15,073 nucleotides of DNA from Thioalkalivibrio sp. (GTDB lineage: Bacteria; Pseudomonadota; Gammaproteobacteria; Ectothiorhodospirales; Ectothiorhodospiraceae): positions 1 to 15,073 of the forward strand of contig JAGTVE010000287.1 of NCBI GenBank assembly GCA_018224485.1, in the 5' to 3' direction. The notes under the pieces were generated by a model. The model saw only the letters and a program-made list of their open reading frames with translations, was not told the origin of the DNA and did no database searches. Position numbers and translations under genes: made by a program. Shown one piece after another: positions 6,084 to 13,017 of the stretch (its first letter is position 1; every line of letters begins with the position of its first letter).

Positions 6084-7562
6084 TTGAACAACCTCGGCAA
6101 CCGAATCGGCAAGGCCCTCACCGGCGGACAGCCCCTGGTCTATGTCCGCTGCCACGAGGAAGAGCGTCTGGAACGGCTCCTCGCCGGGTGGTCCAGATCG
6201 CACTACGGGGATGCGCGTCCGGTTCACGTCTGGACCACGACGCGCGGGTTTTCCGCGCAGGAATCCGCCTCTGCCCGTGACCCTCTTGAGACGCTGAACT
6301 CGATACTTGAAGCACCGCGCGAGGCCTTCTACCTGTTCAAGGACCTGCCGCTGCTGTTCGATGAGCGCCCGGAACTGGTGCGGGCGCTGCGCGATCTCTA
6401 TCGAGCCCTGGACGGCGGAAATACCTTCATCTTTCTGTCCTGTCCGGTGTGGAGCATTCCCGAGTCCCTGTCGCGGGAGGTGCTTACCGCGGAGCTCGGT
6501 GCCCCCGATCAGCAGGAGATCCTTGCCGAGATCCAGGCCTTCGCGGCGGAGAAAGACGCGGCCGCGCCACCGCAGCCCTGGCTGGCGCAGGCCGCCGCGT
6601 CCATGAAGGGCATGATGCTGAGCGAGATCCGGCACCTGATGCGGCGCCTCGGGGTGGAGGGCCGACTCGGGACGGAGGAAGGTCTGGCCGAGATACGCAC
6701 CGAGAAGGCCACTGCACTGATGCGCGAGGCCTGCCTGAAGTACATCCCGGACGCAGTGGCGATCGATCAGATCGGTGGGCTCGAGAACCTGAAGGAATGG
6801 GTGCTTACACGACGGAGCTTCTTCTCCGGGGAGCATGCCAATGCGCGCGTTGCGCCGCCATCCGGCGTGCTGTTCATGGGTGTGAGTGGCTGCGGCAAGA
6901 GCATGGCGGCCAAGGTGATTGCCAGTGCGTGGTCGCTGCCCCTGGTCCGCCTGGATATGAACCTGGTGCTGTCCGGTGCCTACGGGGCGCCCGAGTTCGC
7001 CTTCGACCACGCACTGCAGACGGCAGAGCAGATCGCGCCGATGGTGCTGTGGATCGACGAGATGGAGAACAGCTTCGGTTATGATTCGGAGAGTCACCGA
7101 GGCAACAATCCGAACATCTTTTCGAGCTTTTTGACCTGGATGCAGGAAAAACCGCCGGGCGTCTTCGTGGTAGCCACCGCGAACCGGATCCAGCTGCTCC
7201 CGGCCGAGGTGATCCGCAAGGGGCGCTTCGACCAGCTCTTCTTCCTCGACCTGCCAAACGAGGAGGAACGGACTGGGATCATCGAGATCCACCTGCAAGC
7301 GGCCGGGGTCGATACGGGCGGATTCAGCATGAAGACACTGACCGTGCTCACGCGCAGCTGGAGCGGTGCCGAGATTGAACAGGCCGTTAAGGCAGCGGCG
7401 GTGCATGCCTGGGAGGAGGGACGTGAGATGAACGAGCGCGACCTGTTCTGGAGTGCATCGCGCATCGTGCCCCTGTCGAAGACCATGTCGGAGCAGATTA
7501 AGGCGCTGCGCAGCTGGTCGCAGGACCGGGCGACCCCGGCGTCGCACAAGGGGCAGCCTTGA
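6084..7562 (+). CDS. Ycf46-type AAA ATPase
   Basis: From TTG 6084 this is a 492-residue protein. The N-terminal part (1-200) begins LNNLGNRIGKALTGGQPLVYVRCHEEER (by range 1-28). It has a FYLFKDLPLLF block and a TFIFLSCPVWSIP block, the layout of Ycf46-type ATPases. The AAA module follows with Walker A GVSGCGKS (266-273), Walker B VLWIDE (321-326), sensor-1 VVATAN (about 362-367) and VIRKGRFDQLFFLDLP with candidate arginine fingers R378 and R381. Ycf46 is a plastid and cyanobacterial protein tied to carbon or light responses. In other bacteria its target is unknown. The open frame extends up to a GTG at 5994, but the added 30 residues look unrelated and ATG is absent; TTG 6084 with AGGACGGA about 11 bases upstream fits the family start. 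No membrane segment is seen. Confidence 0.85.
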   Translation: MNNLGNRIGKALTGGQPLVYVRCHEEERLERLLAGWSRSHYGDARPVHVWTTTRGFSAQESASARDPLETLNSILEAPREAFYLFKDLPLLFDERPELVRALRDLYRALDGGNTFIFLSCPVWSIPESLSREVLTAELGAPDQQEILAEIQAFAAEKDAAAPPQPWLAQAAASMKGMMLSEIRHLMRRLGVEGRLGTEEGLAEIRTEKATALMREACLKYIPDAVAIDQIGGLENLKEWVLTRRSFFSGEHANARVAPPSGVLFMGVSGCGKSMAAKVIASAWSLPLVRLDMNLVLSGAYGAPEFAFDHALQTAEQIAPMVLWIDEMENSFGYDSESHRGNNPNIFSSFLTWMQEKPPGVFVVATANRIQLLPAEVIRKGRFDQLFFLDLPNEEERTGIIEIHLQAAGVDTGGFSMKTLTVLTRSWSGAEIEQAVKAAAVHAWEEGREMNERDLFWSASRIVPLSKTMSEQIKALRSWSQDRATPASHKGQP

Positions 7563-7608
7563 GCCACCCGGTGCCCGGCCGCTCTGCGCATGCGCGAGGT
7601 ACTGGGAA

Positions 7609-8877
7609 ATGCGCAGGGATTTGGGCGAGAATGCCGCTGTGAATGACAACGCCCTGCATCGTCCATCCATTTTGCCCGCGCCCTTTGGCGATCGCTGGTA
7701 CGCGCCGCTGGTCGGCACGTGCCTTGCCTTGCTGTTGGCAGGCTGCGCGAGCAATGGAGCGCCCGTGCCCGACGAGCGCTCCGCGAGGGCGGCCCTTGCC
7801 GACGCTGTGGCGAGAGAAGACTGTATCGGTGCGGACGCGGCGATGGCGACGCTGGCTCGACATTTCTCCGGTGCCGCAACAACGACACGTGCGCGCCTGC
7901 AGGCGGCCCGTACCTGCATCGCGGCGGACGAACCGGGTCGCGCACGCCACCACACCGAGGTACTTGTTTCCGGGGATGCGGCGTTCGCGCAGCGCGACTA
8001 TGCCCACTATCTGCATGCCATCGCGGGTCACGGCGTATGGAAGCAGAGGCATCGCACGGCGTCCTCGACACCGGAATTGCTGGCCGATGTCGAGGCGGCA
8101 CGGGAAGTGGTCGAGGATTTTGCGGTCCTCGTGGCGCGCTTCCCCGAATCCCGATATCGGGACGAGGTGCTGCCCTACCTGGTGGAACTGCACGAGGGCC
8201 TGGCTCGCTCCGAACTGCGCATCGCGCGGCTAGACCTGGAGCAGGGCGAGTACGAGCGGGCGGCGGCGCGCGCCGAATATGTCGCCGAGTACTACTCCCG
8301 AACAGGCAGCGTTGAAGACGCGCGCTCCGTGGAGGAGGAGGCACTGTCCCGTGCGGCGACAGGGCCCCAGGAGGAGGTCATGGTCGCGGACCGCGAAACA
8401 GGTCCGGCGGCGTCGCGCAGTGTCGCAACCGCCGCGCCGCCCGCGCCAGCGCCGGCCCCCGTCAGGCCAACTCCCGTCGAGCCAACCGCGATGGACATCC
8501 CGACGGCGCCTGCTGAGCGGACCGCACCGACACAGTCCGAACCTGAAACACAACGGCGCCCTGCGATTGCCGGCGCCACCCCCGATGGGTCGGACTGGAT
8601 CCGCACCCAACCCCGGAATGCCTTCACCATCCAGATACTCGGTCTGGCGCGGGAGCAGGGGGTGCGCGACTTTCTCGCCCGGCATCGGCTGGACCGCGAA
8701 ACGGCCTGGTTCCGTACCGAACGTAACGGCAGCGACTGGATTGTCGCGATCGCGGGCAGCTACCCGAATGCCGAGGCGGCCCGGGGCGCGATTGCTGCGC
8801 TTCCCGCGGAGGTGCGGCGCAACCAGCCATGGATCCGCAGCTTCGGGTCAGTGCAGGATGCGATGCGCGGCGAGTGA
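7609..8877 (+). CDS. Lipoprotein with BamD-like repeats and C-terminal DamX-like SPOR domain
   Basis: This 422-residue protein starts at ATG 7609, with GAGG 9 bases upstream. An alternative GTG at 7639 would remove 10 residues from an over-long leader. A hydrophobic stretch ends in LLLAGC with the lipidation Cys at residue 46. Residues 163-240 resemble the second half of BamD: RFPESRYRDEVLPYLVELHE, then LARSELRIARLDLEQGEYER and a final YVAEYYSRTG repeat. An Ala/Pro-rich linker follows (about 268-323). Residues 336-416 are a SPOR domain closest to DamX in pattern: FTIQILG, then RTERNGSDWIVAIAGSYPNA, then LPAEVRRNQPWIRSFGSVQ. SPOR domains bind denuded septal peptidoglycan. The protein should sit in the outer membrane and reach the cell wall, plausibly at division sites. 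It follows the AAA gene by 46 bases. Confidence 0.85.
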   Translation: MRRDLGENAAVNDNALHRPSILPAPFGDRWYAPLVGTCLALLLAGCASNGAPVPDERSARAALADAVAREDCIGADAAMATLARHFSGAATTTRARLQAARTCIAADEPGRARHHTEVLVSGDAAFAQRDYAHYLHAIAGHGVWKQRHRTASSTPELLADVEAAREVVEDFAVLVARFPESRYRDEVLPYLVELHEGLARSELRIARLDLEQGEYERAAARAEYVAEYYSRTGSVEDARSVEEEALSRAATGPQEEVMVADRETGPAASRSVATAAPPAPAPAPVRPTPVEPTAMDIPTAPAERTAPTQSEPETQRRPAIAGATPDGSDWIRTQPRNAFTIQILGLAREQGVRDFLARHRLDRETAWFRTERNGSDWIVAIAGSYPNAEAARGAIAALPAEVRRNQPWIRSFGSVQDAMRGE

Positions 8878-8986
8878 TTGGCCGGCACAGGTACACGGTA
8901 CGGGCCGCGCGATCGGGCCGGAATCAGTAAGCAGGTCGACCCTTTGGTCAGCCTGGGGACGATGGTGACGCAGAGGAATCGCAGGC

Positions 8987-10111
8987 ATGGATCCGGCCAA
9001 GCCGCAGCTCTCGGAGCTGAATCTCATCGAACGTGCTGCGGTGTGGTTCCTGCGCCGGCAAAACACCGTGGACCAGCCGTGCCTGCACCGCTGGTCGGCG
9101 GAGGAACTCCGGAAGATCCGATGGCTGGAGACGTCGGCGGTGATCCTGGCGGCCGTCTCCGGGATCGCCTCGGGCGCGCTGCTCGGTGGACTCGAGATCT
9201 GGCTGAACGAAACCATCACGGACACGGACGTGTCGTGGCTGCGCTGGCTCGAGTACTGGGCACTCTTCCTCGGCATATCGATCGTCATCAGCGCCGTGGA
9301 GATCGTCTTCCTGTACTGGGTGGTCTTGTGGCGGGTGGCGCGGGTCACCTCCATTGCCGGTCTGCGCCTCTCGGAGCCTCAGGTCGAGCAGGTGATCGCG
9401 ATCGGGCTGTCGCGTTCGGCGCTGGATCTGCCGGACCCGCAGGAGCCGATCTACGGCATCGATCCGTTCCTGCGGGTATCCCGGTGGAGGCTCTGGGGCT
9501 ACGCGGTGCTGTACCGGCTAAAGATCGGCGCAACGAGCTTCATCGTGCGCGTGATGCTGCGCAGGGTTCTGGCCCGCGCAGCCGTCCGGACGCTGATTCC
9601 CCTGGTCGCCATTGTCATCTATGCGGTCTGGAACGCGATCATTATCAACTGGGTGATGGGGGCATCACGGATCCGTGCCGCCGGCCCGATCGCCGTCCAG
9701 GAACTCGGACAGCGGCTCTCCGACCGGGTGGAGGACCTTGACGAGGAGGCGCGCCGGCTCGTTCTCGAGGCGGTGGCCGAGGCCATCGTCCGCAGTGCGA
9801 ACGATCATCCGAACTTCGTGATCCTGCTGGAGCGGCTGTTCAGGGAACTCGGGATCCGGCCGGGTACGCTGGACATGGACTGGACCGTGCAGAGGGAATC
9901 GGTCCGGAAACTAAATGCCGACGCACAGGCGCTGCTGCTCGACGTGCTTCAGGTGACCGTGATGCTCGACGGAAGGCCAGGGCGCCGCCAGCTGAAATTC
10001 CTGCGCGAGGTCTGCGAGCTCTGCGGCCGAAGCCTCGATGCCAGGCGCCTGCGGGCGCACTACACGGAATTCTTCAGAGGTCAGGGCATCGGCGCGCTCG
10101 GCCGCGCCTGA
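8987..10111 (+). CDS. Membrane protein with TerB-like C-terminal helical region
   Basis: This 374-residue protein starts at ATG 8987, with AGGA about 10 bases upstream. Hydrophobic segments lie at about residues 50-73, 90-116 and 202-223. An amphipathic, Arg-rich stretch (165-200) comes before the third. The cytoplasmic-looking tail (235-370) is helical: LDEEARRLVLEAVAEAIV, then LNADAQALLLDVLQVTVMLDGR, then RQLKFLREVCELCGRSLDARR. The pattern of a D-G-R/x pair with R-x-E/Q-x-x-FL-x-E-x-x-x-x-x-G resembles the TerB/DUF533 fold. The overall layout recalls proteins annotated LBF_2804 family, which is memory and not verified. Function is unknown. It follows the BamD/SPOR lipoprotein by 109 bases on the same strand and converges on the TrpB2 gene. 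Confidence 0.75.
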   Translation: MDPAKPQLSELNLIERAAVWFLRRQNTVDQPCLHRWSAEELRKIRWLETSAVILAAVSGIASGALLGGLEIWLNETITDTDVSWLRWLEYWALFLGISIVISAVEIVFLYWVVLWRVARVTSIAGLRLSEPQVEQVIAIGLSRSALDLPDPQEPIYGIDPFLRVSRWRLWGYAVLYRLKIGATSFIVRVMLRRVLARAAVRTLIPLVAIVIYAVWNAIIINWVMGASRIRAAGPIAVQELGQRLSDRVEDLDEEARRLVLEAVAEAIVRSANDHPNFVILLERLFRELGIRPGTLDMDWTVQRESVRKLNADAQALLLDVLQVTVMLDGRPGRRQLKFLREVCELCGRSLDARRLRAHYTEFFRGQGIGALGRA

Positions 10112-10149
10112 GACCTCGCGGGCTGAAGACCACGACCCGCGTCGACCCT

Positions 10150-10167
10150 CGCGACCCGCAGGTCGCG
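10150..10167. terminator. Hairpin between convergent genes, possible bidirectional terminator
   Basis: CGCGACC (10150-10156) and GGTCGCG (10161-10167) form a perfect 7-bp stem around the 4-base loop CGCA. It lies in the 85-base gap between the stops of the TerB-like membrane gene and the TrpB2 gene. A looser outer pair, CGCGGG and CCCGCG, also occurs at about 10116-10140. There is no T-run on either side, so it is not a typical intrinsic terminator. Confidence 0.35.
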
Positions 10168-10196
10168 CGAGCGCGGCGTCGGCATGTCCCGTGATG

Positions 10197-11558
10197 TCAT
10201 GCAACCGAAGGCAACCCGGCCAGAGCCATGGCGATCTCGCCATCGTCGTATTCGAGATCCATCAACTTGCCGTCGAAGTAATCGCGGTAGGCCTGCATGT
10301 CGAAGTTGCCGTGGCCACACAGGTTGAAAAGGATCGCGCGGCTCACGCCTTCTTCGCGGCAGCGCAGGGCTTCGTCGATCGCGGCGCGGACGCCGTGATT
10401 GGCCTCCGGGGCCGGGATCACCCCCTCGGCCTTCGCGAACTGCACTCCGGCCTCGAAGCACTGGAGCTGGCTGTAGGAGCGCGGCCGGACCAGGCCGAGA
10501 TTGGTCACGTGCGACACGAGCGGCGCCATGCCGTGGTAGCGCAGACCTCCCGCGTGGAAGCCGGGCGGCACATAGGTGGAGCCCAGGGTATGCATCTTCA
10601 CCAGCGGCGTCAGGTGAGCCGTGTCGCCGAAGTCGTAGGCATATCGCCCGCGCGTGAGGCTGGGACAGGCCGACGGCTCCACCGCCACCAGGTCGACCTT
10701 CCGACCGCCGCGCAACTGCTCGCCGAGAAACGGGAAGCTGATGCCGGCGAAGTTGCTGCCGCCGCCCGTCGGGGCGATCACCATGTCGGGATAATCGTTT
10801 GCCATCTCAAACTGCTTCAGGGCCTCCAGGCCGATCACCGTCTGGTGCAGCATCACGTGGTTGAGCACGCTCCCGAGTGCGTACTTGGTATCGTCGCGTT
10901 CCACCGAGCGCTCCACGGCCTCGCTGATTGCGATGCCGAGGCTGCCGGTGCTGTCCGGGTGTTCGGCCAGCACCGCGCGCCCGGCACTGGTGAGTTCGGA
11001 GGGACTCGCGATGCACCGAGCGCCGAAGGTCTCCATGAACGAGCGGCGGTAGGGCTTCTGGTGAAAGCTTACCTTCACCATGAAGACCTCGATCTCCAGG
11101 CCGAAGAAGGACCCGGCCAGCGCCAGTGCCGAACCCCACTGGCCGGCGCCGGTCTCGGTGGTGATGCGCCGGACCCCTTCCTGCTTGTTGTAGAAGGCCT
11201 GTGCGATCGCGGTGTTGGGCTTGTGCGAGCCTGCAGGGCTGACGCCCTCGTACTTGTAGTAGATGCGCGCGGGGGTATCGAGCATCTTCTCCAGCCGGCG
11301 CGCCCGGTACAGCGGAGAGGGGCGCCACTGCCGGTAGATGTCGCGCACCGGTTCGGGAATCTCGATCTCCCGCTCCTGACTGACCTCCTGCTCGATCACC
11401 CCCATCGGGAAGATCGGCGCCAGATCGTCGGGCCCGACCGGCTGGTGGGTGCCGGGATGCAGGATCGGCGGTAGGGGCGCGGGCAGGTCTGCCGCGATGT
11501 TGTACCAGTGCCGGGGAAGATCTCGTTCGTCGAGGACGTACTTCACGGTATCGGTCAT
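10197..11558 (-). CDS. TrpB2-type tryptophan synthase beta-like PLP enzyme
   Basis: This 453-residue enzyme starts at ATG 11558, with AGGAG about 10 bases upstream. It has the long N-terminus and inserts of the TrpB2 subgroup: WRPSPLYRARRLEKML (78-93) and YYKYEGVSPAGSHKPNTA (100-117). The PLP Schiff-base lysine is K113. TTETGAGQWG holds the catalytic Glu (E135), GGGSNF (265-270) is the phosphate loop, and FNLCGHGNFDM (411-421) is the C-terminal cofactor loop. It should make L-tryptophan from indole and serine with PLP. There is no trpA or other trp gene beside it, so it may be the stand-alone indole-salvage form. At C414, where classical TrpB has the Ser that contacts the PLP nitrogen, this protein has Cys. 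It converges on the TerB-like membrane gene and faces a long non-coding gap upstream. Confidence 0.93.
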   Translation of the reverse strand: MTDTVKYVLDERDLPRHWYNIAADLPAPLPPILHPGTHQPVGPDDLAPIFPMGVIEQEVSQEREIEIPEPVRDIYRQWRPSPLYRARRLEKMLDTPARIYYKYEGVSPAGSHKPNTAIAQAFYNKQEGVRRITTETGAGQWGSALALAGSFFGLEIEVFMVKVSFHQKPYRRSFMETFGARCIASPSELTSAGRAVLAEHPDSTGSLGIAISEAVERSVERDDTKYALGSVLNHVMLHQTVIGLEALKQFEMANDYPDMVIAPTGGGSNFAGISFPFLGEQLRGGRKVDLVAVEPSACPSLTRGRYAYDFGDTAHLTPLVKMHTLGSTYVPPGFHAGGLRYHGMAPLVSHVTNLGLVRPRSYSQLQCFEAGVQFAKAEGVIPAPEANHGVRAAIDEALRCREEGVSRAILFNLCGHGNFDMQAYRDYFDGKLMDLEYDDGEIAMALAGLPSVA

Positions 11559-11628
11559 GACTCGGGCGTCTCCTGGGAGGATCCTTGCGGTCGGGGCGGG
11601 GCCGGGCGCCTACGCTCGTGCTGGGCTT

Positions 11629-11646
11629 CCGGTCCGGACCGGTCCG
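11629..11646. repeat. Overlapping palindromes, possible operator upstream of the TrpB2 gene
   Basis: CCGGTCCGGACCGG (11629-11642) is a perfect 14-base palindrome. A second perfect 12-base palindrome, CGGACCGGTCCG (11635-11646), overlaps it. It sits 71 bases upstream of the TrpB2 start on the minus strand, a usual place for a repressor site. No regulator is known for it. Confidence 0.45.
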
Positions 11647-11806
11647 TGGCTGTCTGCGAGTGACCCGCGGGCGGAATCGCGGGGCGGGTTCTCGCGCAGA
11701 TCAGGATACCGATTTTGCTTCGGGAAGGGGTGGTGCGGAACCGCCAGCACCTGCCTTCACCGTTTACTCGCGGCCCGCTCTCTGGGGCCTTCTGCGAAGT
11801 GATCCG

Positions 11807-11879
11807 TTTTCGGCCCCGAAAATGGTCTTCAAGGCCGTCTCACGGCCTGAAAAATGGCATCAAGTGACGAGTTTTCAGG
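11807..11879. repeat. Cluster of three inverted repeats
   Basis: Three stems lie in 73 bases: TTTTCGG/CCGAAAA (11807-11822, 2-base loop), AGGCCGT/ACGGCCT (11832-11848, 3-base loop), and CCTGAAAA/TTTTCAGG (11846-11853 with 11872-11879). The second and third share 3 bases and so are alternatives. Two near-direct repeats of the form AAAATGGnnTCAAG also occur, around 11819 and 11851. This could be a REP-like dispersed element, a leader structure or a small RNA. Confidence 0.55.
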
Positions 11880-12033
11880 GAGTTGGGTTGGTCCGACCCC
11901 GGAGGGGTATGGATAGAGGGAGAGAGATTGGTCTAGTCTCGTGGGTAAGGGCGGACCGCCGGGGCAGGGTGTGGAACGCAGGCATCGCTCGTCCGGTCCG
12001 GTCTGCAAGAGTTCACTGGCAAGGAGCGCCCCC

Positions 12034-12294
12034 ATGGAACACGAACTGATTCGCCTGACCCGTCGCCTGATTTTGTCCCGGCGGGATCGGCTCCTGCCGT
12101 CACGCTGGCTTCCCCCGGTGGATCTCTACAGGACTAAGGATCTGGATGACGTCCCGGAGTCCGTGCGCGAGGAGATGGAATTCATGCTGGCGGACCGGAT
12201 CGATGATGTACTGCGTGCGGCGATTCCCGAACTGCTTCCCGAAGACGAATCCGACGAGGCCACCGAATCCTCCGGGCAAGGGTCGGAGGCGTGA
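12034..12294 (+). CDS. 86-residue protein resembling the C-terminal tail of Lon protease
   Basis: ATG 12034 has AAGGAG 7 bases upstream, a strong ribosome site, so this is likely a true gene start. The open frame extends to 11941 without support. Residues 7-64 read like the end of a Lon proteolytic domain: RLTRRLILSRRDRLLP, then a KDLDDVPESVREEMEF block (35-50), then ADRIDDVLRAAIP (53-65). In Lon the matching parts are the LKEKxLAARRAGI helix, the LPxxNxKDLxxIPExV turn and the last DEVLxxAL helix. The catalytic Ser and Lys are absent, because they lie upstream of this segment in Lon, so it cannot be a protease. The tail (66-86) is acidic and Ser/Glu-rich. The S30AE-cold-shock gene starts 49 bases downstream, probably in the same operon. 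Homology to Lon is judged by eye. Confidence 0.72.
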   Translation: MEHELIRLTRRLILSRRDRLLPSRWLPPVDLYRTKDLDDVPESVREEMEFMLADRIDDVLRAAIPELLPEDESDEATESSGQGSEA

Positions 12295-12343
12295 CAGTCC
12301 GCCCACCACCCTTCTTTCCCGGAACAACACGGAGAACGAGAGA

Positions 12344-12970
12344 ATGCAGACTCCTCTGGAACTGAATTTCCACAATATTGACCGTTCCGAGTGGAGCGAG
12401 AACCTGATCCGCGAGCGCGTTGCCAGGCTCGAGCGTTACTCGGACGAGATCGTCTCCTGTCACGTGATCGTTTCCCGGCCGCACACCCACCAGCACAAGG
12501 GAAATCCGCTGAAGGTGAACATCGAGGTCCGGCTGCCACGCAACCGGCGGCTTGTGGTCAACGAGGAGCCGCCCGTGGTCGAGCAGGAGAGCAAGCTTTC
12601 GCTCGTGATCAACGCGGCCTTTGACGCGATGCAGCGGCGGCTGAGCAAGACGGGCGAGCATCACCGGCGCGACGCCCTGACACCCTCCGAAGAGGAGAAT
12701 CGGGCGCTGGTGGTGCGCCTGTTCGCGGAAGAGGGCTACGGATTCCTGCGCACGGTGGACGGACGCGAGTTCTACTTCCACGAGCACGCCGTCCTGAACC
12801 ACGACTTTCCCCGGCTGGCAGTCGGGACGGAGGTCCGGTTCGAACCCTCGATGGGCGAGCAGGGCCCGCAGGCCAGCACGGTCCGCATCGTCAACAAGCC
12901 CGGCGAACGCGAGTCCGACCAAACCGCGCACCGCCCCGACGTCCCACCGGACTGGCGCAGCCAGCCCTGA
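12344..12970 (+). CDS. HPF/RaiA-type (S30AE) ribosome-associated protein fused to a cold-shock domain
   Basis: This is a 208-residue protein starting at ATG 12344, with GGAGAACGAGAG just upstream. Residues 1-105 form an S30AE/HPF domain: LELNFHNIDRSEWSENLIRE, then RLERYSDEIVSCHVIVS, then KVNIEVRLP and a final helix VINAAFDAMQRRL. Residues 121-184 form a cold-shock domain with RNP1-like GYGFLR (131-136) and RNP2-like EFYFHEHAV (142-150). The last 20 residues are polar. HPF-type domains bind the 30S decoding region and idle ribosomes in stationary phase. The cold-shock domain would add single-stranded RNA binding. Proteins with this pair are known among proteobacteria. It is preceded by the Lon-tail gene, suggesting a shared stress role. 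Confidence 0.9.
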   Translation: MQTPLELNFHNIDRSEWSENLIRERVARLERYSDEIVSCHVIVSRPHTHQHKGNPLKVNIEVRLPRNRRLVVNEEPPVVEQESKLSLVINAAFDAMQRRLSKTGEHHRRDALTPSEEENRALVVRLFAEEGYGFLRTVDGREFYFHEHAVLNHDFPRLAVGTEVRFEPSMGEQGPQASTVRIVNKPGERESDQTAHRPDVPPDWRSQP

Positions 12971-13017
12971 ACCCGCCCGCGAGGTTGGACCAAGCCAACC
13001 CATTGATTCGTCGAGAT

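Larger units (their letters stand above)
11559..12033. other. 475-base intergenic region rich in palindromes and hairpins
   Basis: This is the longest gap without a supported gene. It lies between the divergent TrpB2 (minus) and Lon-tail (plus) genes, so it should contain promoters for both, though I could not find a convincing -35/-10 pair. It holds a 14-base perfect palindrome, six GGTCCG or CGGACC words (11631, 11635, 11641, 11890, 11952, 11995) and three packed inverted repeats at 11807-11879. The open frames crossing it are Arg/Gly-rich and look like chance. Confidence 0.6.

Noticed and set aside
5985..7955. Open frame of 656 codons on the minus strand
   Set aside because: It lies opposite the Ycf46-type ATPase, whose domains are clear, and its translation is rich in Arg, Gln, His and Gly with no recognisable domain. 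It is a GC-driven shadow.
10038..11474. Open frame of 478 codons on the plus strand
   Set aside because: It is antisense to the TrpB2 gene, which has all its active-site motifs.
11585..12049. Open frame of 154 codons on the plus strand across the long gap
   Set aside because: Its product is Arg/Gly-rich with no domain, it has no clear ribosome site, and it overlaps the well-supported start at 12034.
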